Both the position numbers and the translations under genes were made by a program. Positions 25,083 through 34,524 of a DNA stretch of 64,000 nucleotides are shown here, piece by piece. Within the stretch, counting starts at the first letter, position 1. Each line of letters starts with the position of its first letter. The stretch comes from Agriterribacter humi (GTDB lineage Bacteria > Bacteroidota > Bacteroidia > Chitinophagales > Chitinophagaceae): positions 1 to 64,000 of the forward strand of contig NZ_VOHQ01000004.1 of NCBI RefSeq assembly GCF_009192765.1, in the 5' to 3' direction. The notes under the pieces are model-generated. The model was not told where the DNA came from. It saw only the letters and a program-made list of their open reading frames with translations, and ran no database searches.

Positions 25083-28000
25083 TAAAATTCAGTTTGCCGG
25101 ATCGTTACCGGTCCCATAAGGCCCGAACTCAGTAACGGAGCATCTTTGGTATAATGTTTAAATGTAGTAAAGGTATACCTGTCACCTGTTCTGAGTTTAC
25201 CCTGCAATAACCATTCGGGCCATTTGCCATTTTTTATGCCATCATCAGGCAATTGCTCATCTCCAATTAAACGGTTTGGCCATAGGTTGGCTACTTCTAT
25301 TTGCAACTGGTTTCCTTTTTGTTTCACAACCCTTGTAATATCTACCTGCCAGGGGGTAGTCCATAGCACGCCCAAATCCTTTCCGTTAAGTTTTACACGC
25401 GCCAGGTTTTTAACTTCTCCCAAATCAAGAAAAATGCGTTTGTTTTTACTTTTATCATCCACCGCTGAAAGATCAAAGTTATTGCTATAGACCGCTATTC
25501 CCGAATAGTATTTTATTCCTTTTTCCCCACGGCTTGTCCAATCCTGCAGTGTATCAAAAATCACTTTTTGCGGTCCACCCCATTTGGGATCAAAAGATAC
25601 GGTCCATGCATTGTTTAATGTTATCAGGCTTTTGAAGCCAGGGAAATTCTCTTTTCCGTGAACCGTTGTTTTACCCTTTTTGAATACAATAAAAAAACTT
25701 TGATAAGGTTCGAACTGCAGAGGGATACGGGTTTGCCCGTTCTCCTGTATAAATTCCGGCAGCGCCCTCATTTCTCCCGTAACAGGATCCCAAAGTTCCG
25801 GGCTCCCTTTATCAGACCTGAACACACAATCCGTATTTAAAAGCTCACCCGTTTTATTTGCAATAAAATAAATATCCCAATCTTCAGCAGTACGGTGTGT
25901 ATAACGCAAATCGCCCGCCCATTCAAAATCTTCCGGTACACCCATATCGTTTAATAACTTTGCGGCTACAGCATATGCGGGGTAAATACCATCTGATTTT
26001 GTGCTTATACCAGCGCCCCAGATTACTTTTCCTTTGCCATATACACGCTCCGTCTCATTAGCCGGCACATCCAGATCTCCCCATATGGTTTGGGATAACT
26101 GTTTTACCTGTTCATCGCAAGCAGGGTAGCCTGTTAAGCCCGGTGATTTTACAGGCGGAGAGCCAACTACGATAGCTCCTTCATATACCAGTGTTCTGAT
26201 CTTTTCTAATAACCCGGGTGTCATTGTTTTAACATCGGGCATTATCAATATTTTGTAAGCCGCTCCGCCGGGAAATACGATCTGGTTATCTTTAACGCTT
26301 GCAGTAAGCAACTGTGCCGGGGAACATCCATCAAAATTATAACCCCTTCTGTCGCGTACCGGTTCTTCACCGGTAAGTGCGGATAAAGGCGGACGAAAAA
26401 TATGCGGAGCACCTTCCGGAGTCAAATACAAAATATCCGCTACCGTTCTTCCCTGCTGTAAAATAAACTGGCAGCGGGAGATATACCGGTGATAACCGCC
26501 CACCATCGGCCACCAGGTTTGGTTTCTGTCCCAATGCACGCCGTAAGGTCCCATCGTCATACCAGGGCGTAAGCTGTCTGGCAGCACCTGGCTTTGAAAA
26601 GTATGGTATACAAAACGGTTAATACCGGTTGCAAAAGCCCAGTCACCCTGCGCTTTCATTGAGCCGGGGTATTGTTTCCAGCCTTCGTTTTTTTCGGCTG
26701 TAAAGGCCTCTGCCGGAACGAGTGACTGACCATTTACATGCGCAACCGACACCGCTTCAATACAACTGAATGAAGTATTGAAACCGAAATCTTTACTCCA
26801 GAATTCACACATCGGTACATCCGCAATGGCGCCCAGTTCAAGGTCGGCAGTGGGGTTCATATCATAGGGTTCAATAGATAAACCCAGGCCATGGCGGTGA
26901 CTGTATTTTTTAACCTGCCCGGCATGGTATTCTAATATTAACTCCTGTCCTGTTTGCCGAAGATCCCACAAAAATCTTTCGCTGATTTCGGGACTTTCTA
27001 TAATAACGCCATCATACACGGGATAAAAAGGCAATGGATCATACCCTCTTCTTTTCATAAATTCCGCTCTAAAGTTTTTTGTCCAGTTTTGTGCCCCCAT
27101 TTCCCAACTGTCCATGTGCAGGAATTTTAATCCACCTGCAGATTTTTTCCCGGGCTTCCCAATCTTCCTGAAGATCCTGCCTGTATATTCATCAAGATGC
27201 TTATTTAAAGCAACCGTATCAAACTTATCTGATTCAAAACCCAGTCCGGGAAAAGGTGCGGGCCGGGTAACAGCGCCGTTGTTGCGTGCACCAAAACGCA
27301 TGATCGTCCAGTTGCCCTGTGGCGCTTCCCAGTTTAATGTTCCATCTGGCTGCAATTTATCTGTGAGATCCAGAATTTTATTTTTTGAAATGATTGCACC
27401 TGCAGGAACATCATCAGCCTCAAAAAAAGAAGGCAGAAAAGGCTTTACACCCGGAACGGATGAGTACGGCGCACGATAGTACAGCGCTTTTTCATCAATG
27501 TCTTTTATTTTATCAATAACTGTGGGCTGCGGAAATGCCAGCACAGCAACATCTTCATAAAAATCCTGCCATTGCTTTTTTAATTGAGGTGTAAATCCTC
27601 CCTCTCCAAAAAATGGTTTCCTGGGAGGAGGGATTGGAAGCTTTATTTTTTTGTTTTCATTTGCCGATACCGCTACACTTACTGAAACCAGGTGCTGCAT
27701 AGATTGTTCAGGGGTAACCCATGGACCACCACTTCCCGTCCATCCCGGTCCTATACCCAGGGTCATAGCAATATTCAGCCTCCGGCATTCCTTTTCGGCG
27801 TGCTTAAATAATTCAAGCCACCGGTCACTTAAAAAATCTACTTTGCCGCGGGGTACTCCCACATTTACTTCAAGGAATATAAGATTGCCAATGCCTGCTT
27901 TGGCCATGGACTCAAGGTCTTTCGTCATTCCCTCCTCCGATAAATTTCCATCCATAAAATACCAGTATACACCGGGTTTGGCCGCATCAGGCGGCTTTAC

Positions 28001-28171
28001 AAATCCCAACCGCAGCGCTCGTATGCCCGATATATCCGCTTTATCGGAACCGGCTATTTTTTTATTACATCCATAGCACAGGAGTACAATAGCTGAAATA
28101 AAAACAATTCCCAATTTGCTATTCTGAAGTAAAAACATAAGCTTGCGATTAAAAATATTGTTCAAAATCAT
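25082..28171 (-). CDS. GH106-type alpha-L-rhamnosidase lipoprotein
   Basis: About 1030 residues. Candidate starts are 28171 (an AGGA lies just upstream) and 28138; both give a lipobox ending CYGC. The longer frame from 28264 is less likely. The protein matches GH106 in length and order: VYWYFMDGNLSEEGMTKDLE, GIGPGWTGSGGPWVTPEQSMQ, the LHMDSWE segment, and a C-terminal jelly-roll carbohydrate-binding region (LDLGEVKNLARVKLNGKDLG). GH106 enzymes remove alpha-linked L-rhamnose by inversion, for example from rhamnogalacturonan or arabinogalactan. The neighbours (sugar isomerase, GH39-like enzyme) fit a rhamnose-rich glycan pathway. Confidence 0.88.
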   Translation of the reverse strand: MILNNIFNRKLMFLLQNSKLGIVFISAIVLLCYGCNKKIAGSDKADISGIRALRLGFVKPPDAAKPGVYWYFMDGNLSEEGMTKDLESMAKAGIGNLIFLEVNVGVPRGKVDFLSDRWLELFKHAEKECRRLNIAMTLGIGPGWTGSGGPWVTPEQSMQHLVSVSVAVSANENKKIKLPIPPPRKPFFGEGGFTPQLKKQWQDFYEDVAVLAFPQPTVIDKIKDIDEKALYYRAPYSSVPGVKPFLPSFFEADDVPAGAIISKNKILDLTDKLQPDGTLNWEAPQGNWTIMRFGARNNGAVTRPAPFPGLGFESDKFDTVALNKHLDEYTGRIFRKIGKPGKKSAGGLKFLHMDSWEMGAQNWTKNFRAEFMKRRGYDPLPFYPVYDGVIIESPEISERFLWDLRQTGQELILEYHAGQVKKYSHRHGLGLSIEPYDMNPTADLELGAIADVPMCEFWSKDFGFNTSFSCIEAVSVAHVNGQSLVPAEAFTAEKNEGWKQYPGSMKAQGDWAFATGINRFVYHTFQSQVLPDSLRPGMTMGPYGVHWDRNQTWWPMVGGYHRYISRCQFILQQGRTVADILYLTPEGAPHIFRPPLSALTGEEPVRDRRGYNFDGCSPAQLLTASVKDNQIVFPGGAAYKILIMPDVKTMTPGLLEKIRTLVYEGAIVVGSPPVKSPGLTGYPACDEQVKQLSQTIWGDLDVPANETERVYGKGKVIWGAGISTKSDGIYPAYAVAAKLLNDMGVPEDFEWAGDLRYTHRTAEDWDIYFIANKTGELLNTDCVFRSDKGSPELWDPVTGEMRALPEFIQENGQTRIPLQFEPYQSFFIVFKKGKTTVHGKENFPGFKSLITLNNAWTVSFDPKWGGPQKVIFDTLQDWTSRGEKGIKYYSGIAVYSNNFDLSAVDDKSKNKRIFLDLGEVKNLARVKLNGKDLGVLWTTPWQVDITRVVKQKGNQLQIEVANLWPNRLIGDEQLPDDGIKNGKWPEWLLQGKLRTGDRYTFTTFKHYTKDAPLLSSGLMGPVTIRQTEF

Positions 28172-28281
28172 CCCATTCCTAATTTGAAATGCTTGCCGCC
28201 GGTTGATGTTTCCACCCGGAGATATGATTATCGTGAGAAGTGAAAAGATAGAGGTGAAGGGCAATGCCGTTCGGACGGGGC

Positions 28282-28306
28282 AATAGTGAATTCACAATTC
28301 ACTATT
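28282..28306. terminator. Perfect 11-bp hairpin after the isomerase gene
   Basis: AATAGTGAATT (28282-28292) and AATTCACTATT (28296-28306) pair perfectly around a CAC loop. It lies 36 bp beyond the stop of the minus-strand isomerase gene. It is AT-rich and lacks a strong U run, so it may attenuate or stabilise the mRNA between the isomerase and GH106 rather than terminate fully. Confidence 0.4.
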
Positions 28307-28341
28307 CATCTCTCACATTTCTCATCTATGACAACTCTTCT

Positions 28342-29769
28342 TCAGCATACCTGTACGGTAGCAATTCCAAGCAGTTCTCCAAGTTTTTTTATTTTTGATG
28401 CTACATGGCCAATTCCTGCCGCACAATGATGAGCCGGCCCATGCACGTTCCATTGCTCTGCAAATTGTCGTGCACCAATGGAAAACCGGTACCGGCTATT
28501 GGTATTACCAATTTCCAGTATAGGACCCGGCACAGATTCCGCCTCGGCAACCAGGAATAATAATTTACCATCCATGGTTTCTACTACCGATAGTAAGGTT
28601 ACTTTTCCATACCGCACCGACATTTCTACAGAAAGTCCGTTGCCTACCTTGCCATGATACACCTGCAAAGGTTTTACCTTAATCTTCCCCTCTGCAATAG
28701 CCAAATGACCGGGGCCATCATGCCCCATCAGTACCACATCGTCATTAAAATCCATTGCATAATATTCCGTAAAGGAGCCGCCGGCCCCAAAGCTGTCCAT
28801 TATTTTCATGGCCTGGGCGTTTTTGATCTCGTATTCGCCCGCTACCGGAATACCATTGGCGGTAAGCAGCGAATTTCCCAGGATAATGGAGCTCATTGTA
28901 TCTTCATTTTGCGGGTTTCCTGTGCCTTTATGATAATATGCCATTGAGCCCAGCCTGTACTTATTCACCAGTTGATCAAGCGCTGCCGCTGTTCGTGCAG
29001 CCCGCTCCAGTTCAAACTTTGAGCAGTCGGGCTGCACATCAAATATTTCCAGGAATGCTTTTACTTTATCATTTATTTCCGTGTCTGTTACCTGCTGACG
29101 TATAAACGAAAGCTCATCCACTTCGATGATTTCTATATGCCCGCCAAATACTGCACAATGCAGCGTTAAATTGGAATAAATATCAAGCATGCCCCCATAA
29201 TAATTGCCCATAACACCGAGATTATTATGATACATGATATTGGCTACTTTGGCAGCAGCGATCCATTCTTCTATTTCACGCCAGGCAATTGTATCATTAT
29301 GCAGCATACCCGTAACCTGGTAAAAAGGAATGCCGGAACGTTTAAACACACTGGCAATTTCCGGTACAGGGCAAGCCGAACAAAAGGCCAGCCATTCACC
29401 TGTCATACGGGTACGATCTTTTAATGCATTGAACCATTCATAATCTATAGCGGCTTCAGGAGCGAGATTGAGTACGATTACAGGAACTTTTGCTCTTTTT
29501 ACCACAGGAAGTACAGTTGATGACAATGCATAAGTGGTAACATATAAAAATATAAGATCAACATCTCCCGAACGAAAACGATGCCCGGCATCAAACGCCT
29601 TAGCAGGAGTATCTATCAGCCCCAGGTTAATGATCTCCGCGCCAAAATCTTTTAATTTACTTTCTACAACCTGCACATATCCTGAAAGCCTTTCTTCCAA
29701 TCCTTCAAACTGCGGCCAGTATGCTTCAAGGCCAATTCCAAACAATCCGATTTTAAGGGGAGGGGTCAT
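28342..29769 (-). CDS. L-arabinose/L-fucose isomerase-like enzyme
   Basis: A 475-residue cytoplasmic protein with the two-part fold of the AraA/FucI superfamily (COG2160-like). The N-terminal Rossmann-like half carries LIFLYVTTYALSS and LNLAP, and GVMGNYYGGMLDIYSNLT is a family-typical segment. The C-terminal half contributes metal/substrate residues in GHDGPGHLAIAEGK and GPAHHCAAGIGH. It probably interconverts an aldose and a ketose released by the neighbouring glycosidases; whether L-arabinose, L-rhamnose or a methyl-pentose cannot be read. Only 17 bp separate it from the GH39-like gene upstream. Confidence 0.85.
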   Translation of the reverse strand: MTPPLKIGLFGIGLEAYWPQFEGLEERLSGYVQVVESKLKDFGAEIINLGLIDTPAKAFDAGHRFRSGDVDLIFLYVTTYALSSTVLPVVKRAKVPVIVLNLAPEAAIDYEWFNALKDRTRMTGEWLAFCSACPVPEIASVFKRSGIPFYQVTGMLHNDTIAWREIEEWIAAAKVANIMYHNNLGVMGNYYGGMLDIYSNLTLHCAVFGGHIEIIEVDELSFIRQQVTDTEINDKVKAFLEIFDVQPDCSKFELERAARTAAALDQLVNKYRLGSMAYYHKGTGNPQNEDTMSSIILGNSLLTANGIPVAGEYEIKNAQAMKIMDSFGAGGSFTEYYAMDFNDDVVLMGHDGPGHLAIAEGKIKVKPLQVYHGKVGNGLSVEMSVRYGKVTLLSVVETMDGKLLFLVAEAESVPGPILEIGNTNSRYRFSIGARQFAEQWNVHGPAHHCAAGIGHVASKIKKLGELLGIATVQVC

Positions 29770-29786
29770 ATTTTTTGATTTCTGAT

Positions 29787-31274
29787 TTAAAATTTAATTA
29801 CCGCAACAGAAAATGCGTTGAGCCTGACAGCGTCTCCGGACAATTGCTTTTTCGCGGGTTCATTTTCCCCGGTGGTTCCATCTACATAACTCATTTGGGA
29901 ACCATTTGCTCCTGCAGGCAATTGAAGTTGTATCTCCTCCTGCTGCTTATTGATCAGTAAAAGCTTTTTCCCTTCTTTGGTAATAAATGCCTGTGTAACC
30001 AACCCTGGTATGTTTGCATGTGTTTGCACCAATTTATCACCGGGTCCAAAATTATCTTTGAGTAATTTTAGTACCCAAAAGCGTGCATTGGGTTTTCCAT
30101 TTTCCCAGTTCATCATACTTACCGATGGAAACTGGGTAGGATAACCAACCAGTTGAGATTCACCCGCTGCATCAACCCCAATTTTTGCCAGCTCAAGATA
30201 AATATATGCGTACATAGCTCCTGATAAATTCCAGTATGCATCGGGTATAGGCTCGTTAACACCATCTCGCGACAGAATATTACCGATCTCGTTTATAGTG
30301 GTAAAAACGTGAGGGGCCAGTCGTTTGCGTATATTTTCTATATACCGTACCCTGTCTAAGAAACCATTCGCCTGGTTGAAAAATGAATACTGATAGGTGC
30401 CGATCGGTTGCTTATTATTATCCGGTGAGCCATAAAAATGGTATGAAATACCCTCTAACTCAATTCCTGGTTTATGATTTTTAGGGTTAAGAAAATATTC
30501 GAACCATTCCGGATCTTTTTCGAAAGCAAGCGACATACCGATAAACTTTGTTTCGGGAGATATTTTTTTTAAAGCGAGGACAATATTATCATAAATCCTG
30601 GTATACAATTGCGGCGTTATGTGATGTTCAAGATCAGGCTCATTCAACACTTCCCAATAAGGTATTTTATAGTAATGACCTGATTTATGAAACTTCCCCA
30701 ATTCATCGGTAAAACCTCCTTTGGTGTACCAACTAAATAATCGCACATAATAATGGGTTAACTCAGACAAAGAAGAATCCCGCAGTTCAGTTCCCTGATT
30801 ATAATTCCAGGAAGTTTGGTAAGCATTATCCGGATAAGTTACATCCGCATCCGTCTTCCACATCCAGGCGGGAGTAGTACTGAAATTGATCACAACGGAA
30901 TGTCCTTTTGTGGCTTCCATAAAAGCCCCCATCGTGCTATCCAGGTAAGTGAAATCCCAAAAGGTTTCGTTGGCCGTTGGCCGCTTTAATTCTGCTACGG
31001 CCATTTTAGGATAGGGAAACCATGGAACATACCTGACATAATCGGCTCCTAATTCTTTTAATGCCTTAAAAGTGGATTTATGTATAGGCGAACTATTCCT
31101 CACCATTGGATTTTCAACCAACTGTAAGGTTGGCGTTGTTTTGGATACAACAATCGTTTTGCTCCAATCAATTGAAATGCTATTATTTTGTGCCTGAAGA
31201 TTTTTAAAAGACAGAAGCACGATTGTTGCAATGAGAACCATTCGGAGAACAGCAAAAAAAAGATCTTTTTTCAT
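29787..31274 (-). CDS. Secreted GH39-like retaining glycosidase
   Basis: A 495-residue protein with a signal peptide (cleavage near residue 29, LQAQ) and a clan GH-A TIM barrel. The acid/base is WEVLNEPD (Glu212) and the likely nucleophile Glu329 is in TTINEIGN; ISYHFYG (277-283) is the usual strand between them. A small C-terminal beta domain follows (about 420-495). The layout fits GH39 (beta-xylosidase, alpha-L-iduronidase and relatives). It leads the operon with the isomerase and GH106 genes and is divergent from an AraC regulator. Confidence 0.8.
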   Translation of the reverse strand: MKKDLFFAVLRMVLIATIVLLSFKNLQAQNNSISIDWSKTIVVSKTTPTLQLVENPMVRNSSPIHKSTFKALKELGADYVRYVPWFPYPKMAVAELKRPTANETFWDFTYLDSTMGAFMEATKGHSVVINFSTTPAWMWKTDADVTYPDNAYQTSWNYNQGTELRDSSLSELTHYYVRLFSWYTKGGFTDELGKFHKSGHYYKIPYWEVLNEPDLEHHITPQLYTRIYDNIVLALKKISPETKFIGMSLAFEKDPEWFEYFLNPKNHKPGIELEGISYHFYGSPDNNKQPIGTYQYSFFNQANGFLDRVRYIENIRKRLAPHVFTTINEIGNILSRDGVNEPIPDAYWNLSGAMYAYIYLELAKIGVDAAGESQLVGYPTQFPSVSMMNWENGKPNARFWVLKLLKDNFGPGDKLVQTHANIPGLVTQAFITKEGKKLLLINKQQEEIQLQLPAGANGSQMSYVDGTTGENEPAKKQLSGDAVRLNAFSVAVIKF

Positions 31275-31286
31275 ATAGCGTATTGT

Positions 31287-31318
31287 TTAAATTATCTTAA
31301 TACAGGTAATAGCGCAAA
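31287..31318 (-). promoter_or_regulatory. Promoter of the GH39-isomerase-GH106 operon
   Basis: On the minus strand, TTTG (31318-31315), a 20-bp spacer and TAATTTAA (31294-31287) match the Bacteroidetes promoter layout. The implied start lies very close to the ATG at 31274. The divergent AraC gene starts 120 bp away, so its binding site should lie in 31295-31438. Confidence 0.4.
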
Positions 31319-31438
31319 CGGAGTACTGTGAGATATTTTTGTAAGAAACTTTTTACCGGGTATGAATGTATTATAGAATAAAATAAAGCAGATACACAAT
31401 TTGATATTTCAGATACATATCCTGATACTTTTTGCCGC

Positions 31439-32329
31439 ATGATCAATTATTATAAATACCTGCCTACCAGCTCTGAAGATGAAAGCTGGGGATTGCATGT
31501 TTTGAACACGGGTTGTAACCGGATCAATAAAAATGAAACTTATCCTTCCATACAGCATCCTGCCCATCACTATTTTAACTGGAACAAGGGCCGCATACTG
31601 GATGAATACCAGGTTATTTATATTGCAAAAGGTGAAGGACTTTTTGAATCTGCGGGCTGCAAACAGCACATGGTAAAAGAAGGAACGGTTTTGTTGTTAT
31701 TCCCCGGCGAATGGCACCGGTTTAAACCCAGCCAGGAAACAGGCTGGGATGAATATTGGGTAGGCTATAAAGGAGCGATCATGGAAAATCTTGTACAGCA
31801 ACAATTTTTTTCTGCCCAAAAAGCCATTTTACACATCGGGATTAATGAAGTCATTATTGACCTGCTGGAAACAATCATTGAAAAAACAAAAACGGAAAAA
31901 ACAGGTTACCAGCCGCTGGTGTCGGGGATAATAGTACATCTGCTGGGAGAAATTCATTCGCTTACAAAACAGGGTGAATTTGAGCCTGAAGACATTACGG
32001 AATCCATCATCAACAAAGCCAGGGTTATTTTCAGGACTAATATAGATCATGAAATGGCAATAGAAAAGACTGCGGAAGAGCTAAATGTAAGTTATGCATG
32101 GTTTCGCAAAGCTTTTAAAATGTACACCGGTATTGCACCTCACCAGTATTTATTACAACTGAAGATTGAAAAAGCGAAAATGTTGCTGACTGATTATTCA
32201 ACATCAATAAAAGAAATAGCGTTTAATTTGAATTTTAATTCCGCCTACTATTTTTCAAAATTATTTAAAGAAAAAACAGGTGTTTCTCCCGTGCAGTTCA
32301 GAAACAACATGCATGGCAAAAGAAAGTAA
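31439..32329 (+). CDS. AraC-family transcriptional regulator
   Basis: A 296-residue regulator with an N-terminal cupin-like sensor domain (residues ~20-140, with LLFPGEWHRFKP typical of the AraC arm/jelly roll). A C-terminal double helix-turn-helix spans about 195-290: AIEKTAEELNVSYAWFRKAF, then STSIKEIAFNLNFNSAYYFS and the family motif SPVQFR. It is transcribed divergently from the GH39-isomerase-GH106 operon, so it is the probable sugar-responsive activator of that cluster. The effector is unknown. Confidence 0.92.
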   Translation: MINYYKYLPTSSEDESWGLHVLNTGCNRINKNETYPSIQHPAHHYFNWNKGRILDEYQVIYIAKGEGLFESAGCKQHMVKEGTVLLLFPGEWHRFKPSQETGWDEYWVGYKGAIMENLVQQQFFSAQKAILHIGINEVIIDLLETIIEKTKTEKTGYQPLVSGIIVHLLGEIHSLTKQGEFEPEDITESIINKARVIFRTNIDHEMAIEKTAEELNVSYAWFRKAFKMYTGIAPHQYLLQLKIEKAKMLLTDYSTSIKEIAFNLNFNSAYYFSKLFKEKTGVSPVQFRNNMHGKRK

Positions 32330-32407
32330 ATGGACGGGGTTCGGCCTATTGTGCAGGAATGATTACGCGACACTATAGTATAATAAATGACCTGTATCCG
32401 TACGTTT

Positions 32408-33049
32408 TCAGGGAATATCTACTTTTTCGCCAAGAAATTTTGGTTCTGCTCCAAATAAATAATCAATAAATACTTTTACCCTGGCCAGCTTTTCGCGAAC
32501 CTGCACTTTAAAGCCGGCACGTGTTCCCACATCTCTGGCATTAAAGCCAATGGCCGCAATGCCTTCCCTGGAAGCGATGTAAATGGCTCTTTCATTTTGA
32601 AAAGGCTGGGAGATGACCGTTACAGAATCCTGGCTGAAAATGGCTTTTAAACGAACCATCGAATCAAAAGTCCGGAAACCCGCATAATCGGAATAAATAC
32701 AGGATGAATCAATGCCCGCTTTTAATAAATCCGCCCGCATTAAAGCCGGTTCATTATAGTATATGCTGCTGTTATCACCGCTGATGATAATGTAGTTGAT
32801 TTTACCTGCCCTCAGCAAACTAACGGCTGCATCAATGCGGTAGGTATAATAAGGATTAAGATAGCCTGCCACAAGGTATTTGGAAGTGCCGGGCAATAAA
32901 CCCGTTTTATTATACGGTATAGCTTCTATGCTGGAATACAATTTTCCTTTGGCCGCATTTGTAATAACCCGGTCGCTGAAAAAAATGGCCAGAAGCAAGA
33001 TAATCAGCAACACAGAAAGATAAATGAATATGATCCTGACTTTACGCAT
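32408..33049 (-). CDS. SanA/YdcF-like DUF218 membrane protein
   Basis: About 213 residues from the ATG at 33049 (MRKVRIIFIYLSVLL), which opens directly into a transmembrane anchor; the longer frame to 33109 adds an unlikely hydrophilic lead. The rest is a DUF218 domain with the YLVAGY segment (the position of V-x-G in the family), the IIISGDNS strand, and a C-terminal helix bundle (GFKVQVREKLARVKVFIDY) like that of SanA/ElyC. SanA affects envelope permeability to vancomycin in enterobacteria. The enzymatic reaction of the family is unclear. Confidence 0.85.
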   Translation of the reverse strand: MRKVRIIFIYLSVLLIILLLAIFFSDRVITNAAKGKLYSSIEAIPYNKTGLLPGTSKYLVAGYLNPYYTYRIDAAVSLLRAGKINYIIISGDNSSIYYNEPALMRADLLKAGIDSSCIYSDYAGFRTFDSMVRLKAIFSQDSVTVISQPFQNERAIYIASREGIAAIGFNARDVGTRAGFKVQVREKLARVKVFIDYLFGAEPKFLGEKVDIP

Positions 33050-33177
33050 TAGGGTTGAATAACGATGATGTCCGGTTGACCTGTGTGCTGGCAATATACA
33101 AAAAGACACCCAAAAAGTTTTGAATCCGCTGATCTTTATAAAGTAGTTAACAGTATTGCAGCGGCATTCCCGATCCG

Positions 33178-34485
33178 TTATTTAAACCCATACTTTCTCA
33201 TATACCTTTCATATAACTGCGTTTGTTTGCTGGCAAGATTTACCTCCCGTCCCTGTATAAATGCATGAGTGATAATGCTGGTACGCATATCAAGAATGTC
33301 TCCTTCACTTATCACAATATTGGCGTCTTTTCCTGCTTCAATGGAACCTGTTTTGCCGGCAATACCCAAAATTTCAGCGGCATTTAAAGTAATGGCGCTC
33401 AATGCTTCTTCTTTGCTCAACCCATATGCTGCCGCCGTACCCGCATTAAAAGCCAGGTTACGGTAACGGGCATTGCTGGCATCGTCATTCAAGGCAAACA
33501 ATACCCCGGCGTTTTGCAACACAGCCGGCGTTTTAAAAGGCTGATCAAAGTCTTCGTCTTCTGTTGATGGTAAATTATGTTCGGCATTTAATATAACGGC
33601 TATATTGTTTTCTTTCAGCAGCGGAGCAATTTGCCAGCTTTCTTCTCCCCCAACTATAACAACATCAAATTCAAACTCTTTTACAAAATCAATGGCTACC
33701 AGCATTTGTTTTACCTGGCCGGCATGCACAAACAGTTTTTGTGTTTTATCAAAAAGACCTTTTACCGCTTCCAGCTTCAGGTTGGTGGCGGCATGCGTAG
33801 CTTCCTGCAGGTAGGCCCTGGCTTCCCTGAAAAAATTTTTTATCTCTTCAATTTTTTCAAGCGTCTTTTGGGCAATATCCTCCGGTTGAGCAGGCGTTGG
33901 CGGAGCAGCACCAGAACGGCGGGGTGCAGCAAAAGACGGGAGATTAATATGCATACCATTATCGGTTGCGTACGCGGCATCTTCCCAGTTCCATGCATCT
34001 AACTGCACTACAGACGAGGAACCGCTGATCGTTCCACCCTGGGGCACAGTGCCGGCTAATAATATACCATTTGCTTTCAATACATTGATCATGGAAGAAG
34101 CCGCATTATAGGCTACAATAGACCTGATATTCGGGTTAAGATCGCCGAGCTCACGGTAATCATTGGAGCCACGCACACTGCCGGAAATTTCTTTTAATCC
34201 AAGATCAGATTGCGGAAGGATGAGCCCCGGGTACACTTGTTTGCCTTTGGCATCAAACACTTTCACATCGCCCTGCGGCACTGCAATATTTGTTCCCACC
34301 CGAACGATCTTTCCATTGTTTATTTCTATTGTAGCATTGTCTGTTACCTGCCCGTTTCCCACATGCACCGTACCGTTGGTAATAAACAATAATCCTTTAT
34401 ATTCTTTTGCGGGATACACATCGTCCTGCGCCTGTGCAAACAGCGCGAAAGAAAGTATAGCTAACAGGAAATATATTTTTGTCAT
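33178..34485 (-). CDS. Amidohydrolase-family protein lacking the HxH motif
   Basis: A 435-residue protein with a signal peptide (to about residue 19) and the composite beta-sandwich/TIM-barrel of the amidohydrolase superfamily. N-terminal NATIEINNGKIVRVG and C-terminal TGSIEAGKDANIVISEGD are diagnostic. Where active members have DxHxH after the first barrel strand, this one reads VYPGLILPQSDLGLKE, without either His. Other metal-ligand histidines are also hard to place, so it may be a non-catalytic member. It lies 39 bp after the stop of the 1011-residue relative and shares an operon with it. Confidence 0.88.
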   Translation of the reverse strand: MTKIYFLLAILSFALFAQAQDDVYPAKEYKGLLFITNGTVHVGNGQVTDNATIEINNGKIVRVGTNIAVPQGDVKVFDAKGKQVYPGLILPQSDLGLKEISGSVRGSNDYRELGDLNPNIRSIVAYNAASSMINVLKANGILLAGTVPQGGTISGSSSVVQLDAWNWEDAAYATDNGMHINLPSFAAPRRSGAAPPTPAQPEDIAQKTLEKIEEIKNFFREARAYLQEATHAATNLKLEAVKGLFDKTQKLFVHAGQVKQMLVAIDFVKEFEFDVVIVGGEESWQIAPLLKENNIAVILNAEHNLPSTEDEDFDQPFKTPAVLQNAGVLFALNDDASNARYRNLAFNAGTAAAYGLSKEEALSAITLNAAEILGIAGKTGSIEAGKDANIVISEGDILDMRTSIITHAFIQGREVNLASKQTQLYERYMRKYGFK

Positions 34486-34524
34486 ACTTTTTTTTTAAAA
34501 TGGAGCAATGAAAGGGAATGATTG

